64,000 nt of DNA, taken from Symbiotaphrina buchneri. Lineage: Eukaryota; Ascomycota; Symbiotaphrinales; Symbiotaphrinaceae. Under the pieces are notes generated by a model. It was not told where the DNA came from and made no database searches. It saw nothing but the letters and a program-made list of their open reading frames with translations. Numbering within the stretch: the stretch's first letter is position 1; each line of letters starts with the position of its first letter. The DNA lies in contig BCIG01000006.1 of NCBI GenBank assembly GCA_001599915.1, forward strand, positions 310,001 to 374,000, written 5' to 3'. The translations under genes and the position numbers were made by a program. Below, piece by piece: positions 1 to 12,019 of the stretch.

Positions 1-1443
1 GCCACTGTGGCGTAAAAAGCGCTAAATTAGCTCATGCAAAGCCTAAAATGGCAAAAAGGCTGAGTTGCCAAGACGATCGGGAAAGCCTGGAAGAAGTGCC
101 GAGGAAGGTGGTAAGAGAGTTCGTACTCGTATTCACGCAAGTGGAGATACTACTGGAACTTAATGGGGACGAAGTGTTCCTCACTCGGACGAGTCCGGAC
201 TTTTAGTCTGGTAAGCGTTCCACTGTCGAGCCACATTGCCCGAGTCAAGGTCCCAGATTTTGTACACGGACACTTCAGAGTCTTACGTTACGCGCTTGTA
301 AGGTACCTCGCTTGTACCGCACAGTACGGTGCATACCTAGGTGGGTACGAGACTCCCGTCTGTGCGCGGTCCATGTGGCATGGGACTGAGCCACTGTGGC
401 TGAGTGCCGATCTGTGGCGCATTCCCGCTCGTCTCCGCTCTGACCATTCAGGGGCGCCCTGGAAAATCAGTCCGGACGCAACAGACGGAGATTAAGGTAA
501 GGTAAGGCATCAGGTCTGCTTCGGAAGCATTTTTTGCCTGCAGCTAAGGTATGATTGCAGGCGAACGCGTGTGCAAGCGGACGCCCGCACGATGCGAGGT
601 GATGATTGGCACCCATACACAGAAGCACACGCATGCATAGGTAGGATTCAGTAGGCTAGATCGCCCTGGACAAGCTGAAAAGGCCGCCACCGGCAGCATC
701 GGGTATCTTCCATTTGCTAAGGCTCTATAATCAAAGATGATAGGCTTGTCCGCGCTACGGCAGCCGAGGATACACCGTCACACATACAGCTTGTATGCGA
801 CAGAACATAGTGGAACAAGAAATGTGCTTGCTCAGGGGTATACGTGTATGAGCGGAACAGAAAAGAAGAAGGGCTTCTCTGAATAGAATGATACAGGACG
901 ATTATGTGAAGCCACCTCAGAGTGAAAGTAGATCGTAGACAGCTCATGTACTTCGTGGGCCGTAAGCCAAGGAACCCGTGTATCATTCCCTGCGCCACTC
1001 CGCATAAAATCATGTTTGATGAAGAAAAAATTCAGTGTGGGAACGCCTGCATTGCCAATTTGATGCCAACAAGAGAGGCCAACACGCCGACCAATGAACA
1101 GCTAGCAGTCTCGCAGCCCACTCCGCATGTTGCTGGAGCAATCGAAGCCTTCTCAACCGATGAGAGTCCGTCGCGGCACGCCATGAGCCCTGGAAATTCG
1201 GGTGATGGTGAGCGATCCACCAGGAAGTGGTCCCGAGCACATATCTACAACTGAATGGTATCTCCAGCGGCGAAAAGAAATAGTTGTAGGTTGTAAGTGA
1301 ATCACAGAGTATGCATCCCTGTGTCTTTGCCGAAACTCCAGATCGAAATTCATCATGTCCCAAGAAATACAAGGCATAGCCGGATATCGTGAAGCAAGGA
1401 GAGTCGTAAACGAAGCGCAGGAGGAATTGTCGAGTCCTCACGA
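1..1443. other. Intergenic sequence, no supported gene
   Basis: No reading frame here looks like a protein. The longest frames (163-495 plus, 922-1254 plus, 1010-1441 minus) have no recognisable domain, overlap one another on both strands and lack convincing splice partners. A short run of the TAAGG repeat occurs near 494-507, the same motif that recurs in other intergenic stretches of the window. The right end is the 3' flank of the CP2 gene and probably contains its 3' UTR. Confidence 0.6.
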
Positions 1444-4268
1444 TTAGAAGAAGAGCTTCAGCTGATAGCTGCCTGCACCAGTCGCGGCAGTTGAGGGAGT
1501 GGCCAAGACCGATGTCTCTGGAGTATTCTCCAGTAGTGGTTCCTGCTTCACCGGAACCCCCTTGTCCTTTTCCGCGAATTCAGCGTGCATATCCTGTCCC
1601 TCAGGCAGTTCTCGTACAACAACATCATCAATGAGTATATTGAGACCCTTTGGGTTCACCCGTATTGCATCCGTGACCTGAGATGGGTCGAGCTCGCACT
1701 TTGCTGCGATGCTTTGAATGAGCTCTTGAGCAGTGCGACGCATGAGGTATACTGCACGGTAATACTGCGGCTGATTGGCGTTCCCAGGGGCTCGTAGATG
1801 GACATACACGCAAGCAACTGCCGGAATGTCAGTTATGTAGCAAAGAAAAAACACAGCCCATCATCTACTTACCAGGCTTGTTTGCCCTCTCCGGCGGTGG
1901 ACGATAACTCGAATCAACTCCAATTGCCTCAATCCAACTGTCCAAAGATCCGGTACTACCCTCTTGTTGTAACTTTGGTATTTTCGAGGCTTGGTCTGGA
2001 GGGCTTGCGAGCTTTTGTGGATTCGAAGATTGCAGATCAGGAGGTGGAGGAGGTTGAAGCTTTCCCGGTTCTGCATCCCGGGCCTTGGGGAGTGATTGGT
2101 TCGCGGCAGCCGGTAGCTGGAATCCAGAGCTCTGCCGGCTTGGAGAGCGACGAGATGTGGAACTGGGTGACGGCGAAACAAATGATGGACCGCCTGTATG
2201 CGGGTCCACTGGCTCCCAAGACGTCTTCTCCGTCTTCAGAAGATCAAGCGGCCCACCAGGCAGTGCGACAGGATACCGGTCCGGATCGTCCTCCTCGGCT
2301 CCCTTCAAATAGAGCACACTGACAGGTCGAGTTGAAGTGAACATGTCCTGCATCGTAGCAAGTTTCGAGTGCAAGTCCTCCTCAGCGGGAGGGCGACTGC
2401 CCGGTGCTGAAGACACAGACCACGTTCTCTTGTGCTTCGGTGCTTTGCCCGGTCGGCTGCTTTCGGAAGGCTTCGTCGCAATGGAGTTCCGTTTTCTCTT
2501 CCCAAAGTCTTTCATGCCTGCTTCAGCTTGCGCAATCTGCTGTTTCAGCTTGTCTATGGTCTTCTTGACGTGAGCGACATCGTTCGACAGCTTTCGCTCA
2601 GCGCCATGATCCCGAAAGAGCTTCACCTTGCAGTAGCAGACTTCTACGTTCTCGTCAATCGTCGACCGAGGAGAACCGGAAGAAAGCACGTGTGTTTTGG
2701 CACAGAAGCGGACGGTGATCCCTTTGACGCCTTTGGAGTGACTAAAATCGGTGGAGAGGAAGTTGAAGCGGACTGCGACCGTGCAATCCGCAGTGCCTGT
2801 ACGTCCTGGTGACCAGATCACAGAAAAGCCGTCAAAAGATGCACTCTCAAGCTCGACACTCGCACGTTTCGCTTCATTATCACTTGACTGGTTCGGGTCC
2901 ACGAATTCAACAGCTTGAAGTTTCCCACCTCTTTGATGGGCTTCATTCGTCCCACGGCCCTCCTTCCAAAGCTGCCAGCAAGCAGCAGGTCGTTGTCGCT
3001 GTTCCTCGTCTTCAAAAGATACGCGAATGAACGTGCGATATTTGGTGTTTTCAGAGAACTGCTGCATCGGAGGAGCGGTATCAACGATGGAGACGTAGTA
3101 GGCTTGGCCTTTGTTGAGATATGTCACAGGGATTTCATCGGCCTGTCTAATCATCGCGGTCGGAGCATTTAACGTGACATGGTAACGAAATCTAAGAAAT
3201 ATTAGCTTTCAAAACCCAATTGCAAGGCACAGTTTCCTGTCCAGGAAAGGACGAGAAACTTCGGTATCCTGCATGACTGGATTCGCGAATGCCACTCACT
3301 TAGTCAATGGTTCGATCGGCCCCATGTCCACATTGTTGAATACGTTGGACGCAAATCCCATCAAAGGTGACTCCTCTTGCAGATCGGATCCCATGCCCGT
3401 CTTGTCCAGAGGGTCCAGTGAGTCAAGAAGGTCCGAATGCTCGGTGGAGTCGATGGTCTCGTAGCTCGAAGGCTGATGAGTCAATTGCGCAGGCGCAAAG
3501 GACTGCTGAGGACCAAAGGGGTTCATATTGTGAAATTGATGCGGGTGGATCGTCTGGGGATGGAACCCGTGAGGATCCAGCGCCGGACCTGCTTGTAGAA
3601 CCCCTTCGGAAGTGGGCATGGACAGAGGCGTGCCGAGGCCCATCATAAAGCCCCCGGGGGTGTGGAGATCTCCTGCTTGAGGATGGTAAAGAGTATTCAT
3701 TCCTCCTGGTGTTGGCGTATAGTATCCAGGCGGTTGATTGGCGAACGAGGCAAAAGCAAATGAGTTCGGATCCAGGAGAGAAGGAGTAAGTCTCCATTGA
3801 TCAGGGAGTACTCTAGGAGTCGGCTCTGCATCTTTGAACTCCTCAGGTTCATTTGCGATCATCCTGTAATCCTTGTCAGCAATTCATCCTGTAAACTCGC
3901 TGGCCTGTCCGTCCGGGTCCGAGGACGCCCTCAATGCGCCGCTTCGCCTGTTGGTCTCCGGGCGCTCCAACAGACAATCCCATAAAATGGAAAAATGATG
4001 ACAAGAATGCCCGCATATGTCGAGAACATACCCTCGATTCATTGAAGGATCTGAGACTGAATTAGTCAAAGACGTAGCACCTTGAACTGTTGCGGCCGCG
4101 GTCGTGGCAGGAATGATCTCCGGAAAGCTTTGGCGGAAGCTTGCGTACAGGTCGTCACCTGGTTTCTGCGAGCTCGACCTTTAAAAGCATAACGTCAACG
4201 AGTGCTCCCACAGCCAAATGCTGAACGTAAAAGAGGGGCCCATGAACCGCTTACCTGTTCCGAAACAT
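1444..4268 (-). CDS. Grainyhead/CP2-family transcription factor
   Basis: Five coding exons: 4268-4255, 4178-4032, 3863-3300, 3191-1873, 1817-1444, giving 805 residues. The first coding exon is only 14 nt and starts MFRNRSSSQKPGDDLYASFR. The CP2 DNA-binding domain begins at about residue 242 with FRYHVTLNAPTAM, and continues through TYLNKGQAYYVSI, ACWQLWKEGRG and RFNFLSTDFSHSKGVKG to about residue 450, matching the Grainyhead/CP2 immunoglobulin-like fold. A short heptad-like stretch (VAHVKKTIDKLKQQIAQAEA) follows, then a Ser/Pro-rich disordered region. The conserved C-terminal domain (about 682-805) contains VYVHLRAPG and a ubiquitin-like/oligomerisation segment. Fungal members of this family affect cell wall and conidial separation (known for Neurospora); the role here is inferred. 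The N-terminal 240 residues are Pro/His/Gly-rich, as in an activation region. The exon 2 and 3 junctions were chosen because they keep frame and use GTATGT/CAG signals. Confidence 0.9.
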
Positions 4269-4689
4269 GACGGGCTCTTTTTCGTCAATTTAATATGATA
4301 AATGACGAGCAGTTATCTCGAGGATCGATACGGCGCGTCAGGTGGGCGCGACTGCACCGACATGAAGCAGACAGACAGGGCGCAGGTATATCGCAATGAT
4401 GGGAGATATGAAAAAATGGGAAAATATGCAAAGGCGCGGAAGACGAAGTGACAGCACCGACTAGCAACGGTCCAGGTATTAGTATGGAGCGTAGGGCAAA
4501 AGTAGGTTCGATATGGTAAGAGATGAAGACAGTAGCGCCATTGCTTGGCCTAGAGTCCAGGCATGGGTGGAAGGGTGGAAGGGGCGGCTTGCGATCCAGT
4601 GCCCACGAGGGACGGGAGTGGTTGTCCTTTAGGGTTCAGGTAGACCGCCAGCAGCGCTGTTAGTGGTCGAGGACGGAGGGAGATATGAT

Positions 4690-4703
4690 GGGGGGGGGGG
4701 GGG
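4690..4703. repeat. Homopolymer G14
   Basis: An uninterrupted run of 14 G on the plus strand, about 420 bp upstream of the CP2 start codon. Such runs are unstable in length and are hard to sequence, so the exact count may be an assembly artefact. A second long G run lies near 33,337 in another intergenic stretch. Confidence 0.8.
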
Positions 4704-4799
4704 CGATGGTGAAGGTGCGTTGGTGGGTGACAACAGCAGCAAGCAAGTATGCGCGGTGCTTTAGGGTAGGAAGGTCAGGTACGGGTGGAGAGTGAGTGG

Positions 4800-4860
4800 A
4801 TAAGGTAAGGTAAGGCAGGTAAGGTAAAGGTAAGGTAGCTACCAGCTACCTTAAGGTAGG
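4800..4860. repeat. TAAGG-type short tandem repeats with a perfect hairpin
   Basis: Degenerate tandem copies of GGTAA/GGTAAA run from about 4800 to 4840. They end in a perfect 10-bp inverted repeat (TAAGGTAGCT, loop ACC, AGCTACCTTA) at 4831-4853. The same motif, or its complement TACCTTACC, is scattered through most intergenic stretches of the window (for example 494-507, 5645-5670, 7035-7080, 18,000-18,170, 32,985-33,005) and was not noticed inside exons. It resembles a dispersed intergenic motif rather than a transposon. Confidence 0.7.
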
Positions 4861-7800
4861 GTAGGTTGTGTATGCACGGTAATGATGGTCAGTTAGGAAG
4901 AGACAGGCAAAGGTGTATCCGTTTTCTTTACTCGTATCTAACCGTGTGTGTGTGTGTCTCTCTGTGCGCGTGGTAGAAGATGCTTAGGAAGGGTACCAGT
5001 AAGGTACAGGCAGATAGATGCTGCAGACTCTGTTGCAAAGAACCGGGGCAGTCACTAGGTAAGGTACAGGACCCTCTTCGCCCTCAGACAACTGCGAGTC
5101 TGCGACGGGCAGGTATGTGACGGTAAGGTACGTCTGTACGCATGGGGGCCTGTAGGTATCATCTCCGTCGGCTTCAAAGTTGGTTTCCCTCCCCCCCTGC
5201 GACCCTAGCGTAATTTGCGGTCCCCCTAGCGCCGTACAAGCCACAGAACGACCCCGAATCGATCGTTCTTTCCCCCATCGCCTGCACCTTTTGGGAGGCT
5301 TCGGCTCAAGCCATAGCTGCCCGCTTGTGATGCACTCAGCCTCTCACGCAATACCCTAGCCCACACCGGGGCTAGGAGCCACGCAAGCCACACTCCACTT
5401 TTCGCCTTCCACAGAATCCACGCACCTTCCGGCAGGACCAGGCAGGGCAATCTCCGGGATTTCAGCAGCGGAGAACGATTCCATGCCAGCACTAAGGGTA
5501 GTCAGGAAGGTGAGGCGCCGTACCTTACCCTTTCCTTCCCAAGTAGCTTCCCAAGTCGGCACTCTACCCATCATCGAGAATCATTCGCACCATCCACAAT
5601 CCGCAGATCTGCGGGCCCGTGGCCTGTGGCTCACGGCCTCCATTCTAGAGTAAAGTAAGGTAAGGTAAGTTCGCGCCTTCCCTCCCTGGTGACCTACTGA
5701 TGCTTCCTTTACGTCCCCACCTGGCGATTTAGTGACTCTACCGGCCTGCAGAAGAACCCTAATTCCGCTACAAGCAGACCCAGTTCCCGTCACCGCGCGG
5801 CTGCCATCTGCCATCGCTCGATTTCGCCCCAACTGAGGCGTCGGTACGGTATTGATTTGCCAAAGAGGCAGGTACCAGGACGGCGTTGTGGGACCTTCAG
5901 GGTACGGGTAGCTTGTACCGAGCCGACCTCTGTGGCGTCAGTCCCAGGGGAAATGATTTTCAACGCTCGGATTCCCTCCTGCCGGTCGCGTCGCTCATCC
6001 TCCAAAAACCCTTCACAACCCCGCCGTCTTGTACGTAGCAAGGGAATATCTCTTAGCGGACGCTCATATGGCTAAAATTAGCATCCGGACAGGTGGCCCA
6101 GCGGAACGTCCGCGCTTTGCCAGAAACAGTGTCGATGAAATATGGAGTCAGTTTTAGTGAATTGCCATTATCTGACCCTTTGAACGCTCTTCAATCAAAT
6201 TCCCACCACATGATGGTCATGCGCTGGGACCCGAGAAAAATTAAATTGCAATTTGCTGGCCGACCATGCCGCTCATGCCAAACACCATCGCATGTTTCTT
6301 CCGGGGAGCATTACTGTATCAGCGCCCGGCGATCCTAGACGATTTACTGCCACTCTGCGGCTCGGAACCGACCCGGATGCAGGCACGGTGCAGAGGTCGA
6401 TGAGCTAGCTGCCTATCATTCGTCGAGTCCACGCCGTCGAGTCCACGCCAGATACTCGACAAGATCTGTGTCTCAGCTTCGGAAGATTTTCCAGAATCGA
6501 GAGGTTCAGCGGTGCCAGCTCATACCGCCCGGTTAGTCTCTGTCTGGTACCTAGACGTGGGTATCAGTGTGGTACCTAGCAATGGTAGCAACCTGTTGTT
6601 CCAGTGTACTGTCAACTGGATCGTTCCTGTGTCGTCGCAAAGTCTGTCTCACGACCGCCTCTTAGGCCCCTGGACCTTGTGAGAGTATGCGTTGTGGCTT
6701 GCCGACTTGACAGACCGCCTCCTCAAAGTGGAGGCCCGGTGTGTTTCATCTCCGACGCCACGATCGGCCGATATGCGGGCATCCAGTCAGCGTCCAGCAG
6801 CGACACCTCGACGTGTCACTGCAGCTCAGGCCCAGTGCGCAAAGCAAAACAGGGACGGCTTTCGCCGCAGGTCTCATGCTAAATAACATCATTTCCCATA
6901 TGATGAGCTTTGCCTTTCCCCAGAAGGCTCCTGACGGCGGAATGTTTGGACGGCACGCGAAACGGCTCCAGCCTCTTGTCGCGCGTGCTTCTTGCAGATC
7001 CGTCTGGAAGCGATCAGATAGGCTCGTTTACGGGTAAGAGTGCGGTACCTTACGGAGCACGCTTGCTGTACCTTACCGCGTTAGGTCCTCATAAGGTTCG
7101 TATCTATCATTAGGTACATGTAGAACCTTCTTGGATCTGCGCGTAGCAACCGACTTTGCCGATCGCCCGCCTGATTGCTCTGATATGACAACGAAGAGTG
7201 ACAGCGACGAGAAAAGCATTGATTTATGCTTAGGTCGTGTAGCTAGCAAGTATATGAGAATCTACACCCCGAGCTGTTGTTATCATCCTGGAGGTGTGAG
7301 AGGAGCTAGCCGCGAATGAAGATCCGGAAATTTGCTGTCTGTGTGAAATGGAGCTCATTCTTTAAGGTACTCATCCTACCATACCTCCAAGCGTAGAAAT
7401 TGCAGGGTGTCGGCTAAGGAAGCCTGAGTGCGGGCCTCGAAGCCCCTTCAATCATCAGCCCACGCTCGGCCAGAAAGTCTGGGTCGATATGAAGGATGAG
7501 GGTTGTCGCTCCTGTTATCCAATGATCGAGAGTACTTTCGATGACCGTAAACGACCATACCAAGGTAATGTTCATCGTGCCGGTCCAAGCGTGTTTCGTC
7601 GTTTTCCTCCAATTTCGGCACGGCTTGATGATTTGGCGCCTGGGATCGAGCGTCGCGATCGTTCGCAGATACGATCTTGTGCCTAAGAGAAAATCAACTT
7701 CGGTATGGTTGAACAGTAAATCACCTCTCTACCTTGAAGTACGTCGTCCTAGTGTACTCGTATGGTACTGGAGCTGGTATGGTAATGTAGAGGTCGATCA

Positions 7801-9776
7801 TGCGTTATTACTGTATGGTTGTAAAACCCTAAAATGACTCTCCACCTTGATCAAGAAATGGCTCCGGCAGCTAAGGTGTGGCTGTGCATTTGAGGCTGGG
7901 GCTGGACGGAACATTCGACGAGCCTAGACAACGACACTCCTGGATTCGTGCGTTGGACAAGGGATCCAGCCCGATTGACGTGAGGAATGCGTCTTGGATT
8001 TTCCAGAACAGACTGATGTATGCAACAAGGACAAGGGCCGGTTCAACGAGCGGTTTGCCACAATACCAGCACTGTTAGGTGCAGGATCATGTGTCTGACA
8101 GCATTCGATACTACTCTCTCGCGATTCATCAGGCCGATGGGTTTCCTACTGTCCGTGTGGATATGCCACGACCTCCAATTGGTAGATCGATATGTCTTTC
8201 CGCATCTCTGATCGTATTCACCGAATGCATACGTGTGCAATTCGCCACCGTGATAGCACATCCCTTCCCACGCAATGACTGTGACGCTCAAGACGAAATG
8301 CCCCTAGGAAGCATTGAAGAGCGCAATCAACGCCTCGCGCAAGGAAGCATGTACAATTCCCGTCAGACACCAGAGACCTCTGCCGTAGGTTCCTTGGATC
8401 ATTGTGCAAAGCTGTCTATGGCTTGTGGCAATATTCCCTACTGTCAGCGGGCTGTCATGATCAAAAGCGTGCTCAATTGGTGGACAACAGTGCGGAATTA
8501 CTATTGCACGAGAGGTAACAACTCATGTGAAATTGCCGTCAAGTAAGCGTGACATAGACAGCGGATCCGGGATATCTGACGTGAGCTACATTGTTTCCAT
8601 CTGCAAGATATTTGTTTCAATCTGGCGGATCCCGCTGACATTTTCAGTAGGGTGCTGGCGAAGTCGACCGGCCAGGCACTGCGAGACACATGATGGGAGT
8701 CTCATCCCTTACTGAGTGAATCTTATGTGCCTTGCCATTTGCATCTTGACTTATCAGAATCTACAGATCTCGGAGACGATGCCTCCCGACGGTGAATACA
8801 ATGCTTTCCCAGTGGCATTGGCTATACGGTCAATTTGAAGATCGTATCCATAGGCGATTGCTGATGTGCAATTGTTGCCACATTCGCCTTGTATTGCTTA
8901 CCTACTCTTCAGCCTTGTCACTTCCATTGCTGCCGAGTTGATCAGAGGCGAGATTGTTCTTCCAAATGCCTCCTAATCGTCTGTTCTAGTAATAGTGTTG
9001 GTTCTCTAAGCAACTGAGCATCTTCTCCTTCTTGATTTTGCGCGTCAATATGCTGGGAACTCATCATTGCTAAAGCTCATCCATTTAATAAGAGCCTCGT
9101 GCTATACTCGGGCTCACTGGTGTGTTTCTGTTGCCCAGCGGCCCGAGTGAAGAAAATCTCCTAGTAGATCCTCCCGATGCTCATGTTGATGTACGAGTAC
9201 GTACAATTTTCGGCCGCCAACCGGATAAGAACATGAGGCATTTGCTGCGTTCATTGCTACATCACGGAGAGCATATGAAAAAAGTAACAGAGTATTCCGG
9301 TAAGCTTGTTACTGGAGTTAAATATCTTTTTCGCGGTTGTCCCCCGGAATTTGGCCATAACCACAATAATAATGTGGGGAGGATCGGGAGTCGGTTCCGC
9401 CTTAACGATGGGCAGCTGGCTAAGGTAGGTACGGTACTTATCATTGCAAGTGCCAACCAATGACGTTCTGCAGACGGAAGTGTGCTTGAACTTATCGGAC
9501 CTGATACGCCATCAACCATCAACCACGACGCTTCCGTGCTCTTTCTCTCCACTCTCGTCGACTACCGGTTAGCAGGCAGCTGTTGCTGGATTGCTTATCC
9601 AGAGCTTCTGTATTCGGGCAGCTGGGTCGCAGGAAAACTAGACTCTAATCAAGACCTGGCCAGCTCATCTTACAGACCGACCGATTGGAGAAGGTCCTCG
9701 TCCCACCGCCCTTAGAATCCGTCGCGGGGCTGCAGCATTGATTCTACAGGAGCGTAGCCAACATCAACTTCAGGCC

Positions 9777-11496
9777 ATGGCATCCTCATCCTCGGGGCCT
9801 GCAGGGAATGTGTCTCCGGCGGGATCGTCGACGTCGAGGGAGGCAACTAGTGATGCCCGTCCTAACACAGCTGTGGAGAAGGCCCCCGATGATAGCTCAA
9901 AACTTCGGACATTTCTAGGGATACTACGAAAGTAAGCTTGGCCTATCAGCGTGCTAAGGCCTGGAACTGCACAGACATAGACTCACATCGCAAAATCTAG
10001 GTTCATCGGTGTCGCCGATATTGCTTCTGTTCGATTTTCGCTCCCTGCGCAGCTTCTCGAACCGACGCCGAATCTGGGTACGCTCAGCCTTCTTTCAACA
10101 GGTATATTGTCTTATCTAACTTTCGCCTATAGAGTACTGGACATATCTTGACAGACCGGAGTTCTTCGTGAGGTAGGTGGGAGCTGGACCTGGAAGTGCA
10201 CAGCATGCTGAATAAGAGCCAGCATGGGCGATTCTGATGATGAACTTGGAAGAATGCTAGGTGTATTACGATTTTGGTTCACGAAGGACCTGGTATGTGT
10301 TCACCAGTTACCCTTTCTGTATTTCCAGAGGCTCTGACATCTCGTTAGAAATATGTCAAAGGGAAGCCATGCAAACCATATAACTCCGTGCTGGGAGAGT
10401 TTTTCCGGGTATGATCATGTCAGAGAGGTAACCGCGGACATTGCGCTCATCGTTCATTTCAGTGCAATTGGATTGTCGAGGACACGCCGGCGCCCGTATT
10501 GGGGTCTGAGCCGGCTCAAGGCGTTTCGGATGGTTCTAAGAAGCCTGTAAAGGTCTCCTTCCTCACAGAACAGACATCACACCATCCACCGGTATCCGCA
10601 TTTTACGTTGATTGTCCCGAAAAGGGTATTACCGCTCGAGGGTTTGATCAACTCAGCGCCAAATTCACGGGCACAAGTGTCAAAGTTGGCCCAGGGGCGC
10701 ATAACCTTGGAATTTTCGTTACGTTGCACAATCGCGATGACGAGCAATATCAATTAACGCATCCAACAGCCCATTTGGGAGGCCTCCTAAGAGGTAGGCG
10801 CTTATGCTGGTGTTCACAGGCCGTTGCTCCGCTGATCTTTTTCTCAAGGCACTTTAAGTATATCCGTGGCAGACCTGTGCTACATCACCTGCCCCAGAAC
10901 GAAGATCAAGGTCATTCTTCATTATCTTGAAGAAGGATGGATCGGAAAGGCTCAAAACAAAGTTGAAGGTGTCATTTTCCGCTATGATCCTGAAAATGAC
11001 ACAAAGATCAGAATCAAGGATGTGCCCGAGAAAGATGTGTTGGCAAGGCTGGATGGCAACTGGCAGAGACAGATTTACTTTACTTTGGCGAATTCGAAGG
11101 TGCGTCCTTTTCCTAAAAGCAGGTCATGGGCTCTAACCATTGCAGGAACGGGAGCTTCTTCTGGACCTAGACCCACTCTTTCCTTTGCCCAAGGTCGTAC
11201 CATCGGATGAAGACCAGTTACCGAACGAAAGCCGCAAATTCTGGGGCGACTTGACGAAAGCTATCGTAAATAAGGAGTTCTCCAAAGCAAACGCCGTGAA
11301 ACACGAGCTGGAAGAGAGACAGCGTGAGAAAGCAGCCGAGCGAAAGAACCTTCAGCAGCCATGGCAGCCTAGGTTCTTCACTGGAGCTGTGACACCCACG
11401 GGAAAACCTACCCTGACGGCGGACGGAGAAAAAGCACTGAAAGGCTTGCACGAGGGCAATTATCATCTAGATCCCCCGGCAGTATACGGTGCTTAG
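9777..11496 (+). CDS. Oxysterol-binding protein (Kes1/Osh4-like)
   Basis: Eight exons (9777-9931, 10001-10077, 10133-10172, 10223-10292, 10349-10408, 10463-10793, 10849-11099, 11146-11496) encode 444 residues, about the length of yeast Kes1/Osh4. The family signature EQTSHHPPVSAFYVDCPEKG lies in exon 6. Upstream are the lid-like N-terminus with SKLRTFLGILRKFIGVADIASVRFSLPAQLLEPTPNLEYW, cut by two introns, and the KYVKGKPCKPYNSVLGEFFR block; RKFWGDLTKAI lies near the C-terminus. The protein is the short type, with no PH, ankyrin or GOLD domain before the sterol-binding barrel. Members exchange sterol and PI4P between membranes; the exact ligand is inferred from the family. An alanine/serine-rich leader of about 30 residues precedes the barrel. 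The fourth exon uses the second of two nearby AG acceptors because only that one keeps the frame. Confidence 0.93.
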
Positions 11497-12019
11497 TGGG
11501 AATGCGGATCCGTATACGAAGTAGATTGAATGTTTTGGGAGCTTGCTTGGGCACGGGGAAGGTCTATCTCCTCATCACCCAGTGATTATCTAGATCCTTC
11601 GGTGTGTTAGTGCATAGATCAACGGCGTTCTCTTTATGATTTATGATGGCTTGGATATATGCTATTTTGGCAGGTGCTAGATCAATATCATCAAGTGTGT
11701 TCACCGGAAACCATTGTTGAGGCATACAGATCCATATTCAATAATGCCCAAACACAGACTGAGGTGGGTGCGCCTTTTGGGCGATACCTTAGGTCCTAAG
11801 GACAAGCCCCTGGCCTCGGCTGTCTTGGCCCTCCGCCCCTGACCACAACACCTAGCGGAGACTTCGAACACGCCGGGGTCATCATCCGTTCCAGACCACA
11901 ACCCCGCCAGACCACATTTCTTTTGAAGGGCAACCTTCGCCGGTGTTTCTGCACCTATTTTGATGTATAAGTGACGAAACCTTGTCATCGGGGACTGATC
12001 TGACGCCATTACCGATCAA
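11497..12019. other. Intergenic: Kes1-like 3' flank and desaturase promoter
   Basis: 523 bp between two genes on the same strand. The minus-strand frame at 11,701-12,009 has no recognisable content and ends in the desaturase leader, so I treat it as chance. No repeat or RNA gene is seen. Confidence 0.6.

Larger units (their letters stand above)
4269..9776. other. 5.5-kb gene-free interval between CP2 and Kes1 genes
   Basis: This is the longest stretch without a gene in the gene-bearing part. Frames of 60-155 codons occur on both strands but none has a domain, compositional bias or splice logic that would support a gene. The interval holds a G14 run (4690-4703), a GT/CT microsatellite near 4944-4970 and clusters of TAAGG/CCTTA motifs (4800-4860, 5040-5140, 5645-5670, 7035-7080). 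It is flanked by the 5' ends of two divergently transcribed genes, so it must contain both promoters. A long leader for the CP2 factor, or a non-coding RNA, is possible but not shown by the sequence. Confidence 0.6.

Noticed and set aside
163-495. 110-codon plus-strand frame near the left edge
   Set aside because: No domain, no homology I can recognise, overlaps motif-rich intergenic DNA, and no splice partner.
922-1441. Overlapping frames on both strands downstream of the CP2 gene
   Set aside because: Opposing frames over the same DNA with no recognisable content; more likely 3' flank of the CP2 gene.
1798-2322. 174-codon plus-strand frame
   Set aside because: Antisense shadow of the CP2 exons, whose minus-strand protein is clear.
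8079-8546. 155-codon plus-strand frame in the 5.5-kb interval
   Set aside because: The best-looking frame of the interval, but with no domain, no membrane or repeat pattern and no supporting exons; an orphan gene cannot be excluded without RNA data.
11701-12009. 102-codon minus-strand frame upstream of the desaturase
   Set aside because: Ends in the desaturase leader region and has no recognisable content.
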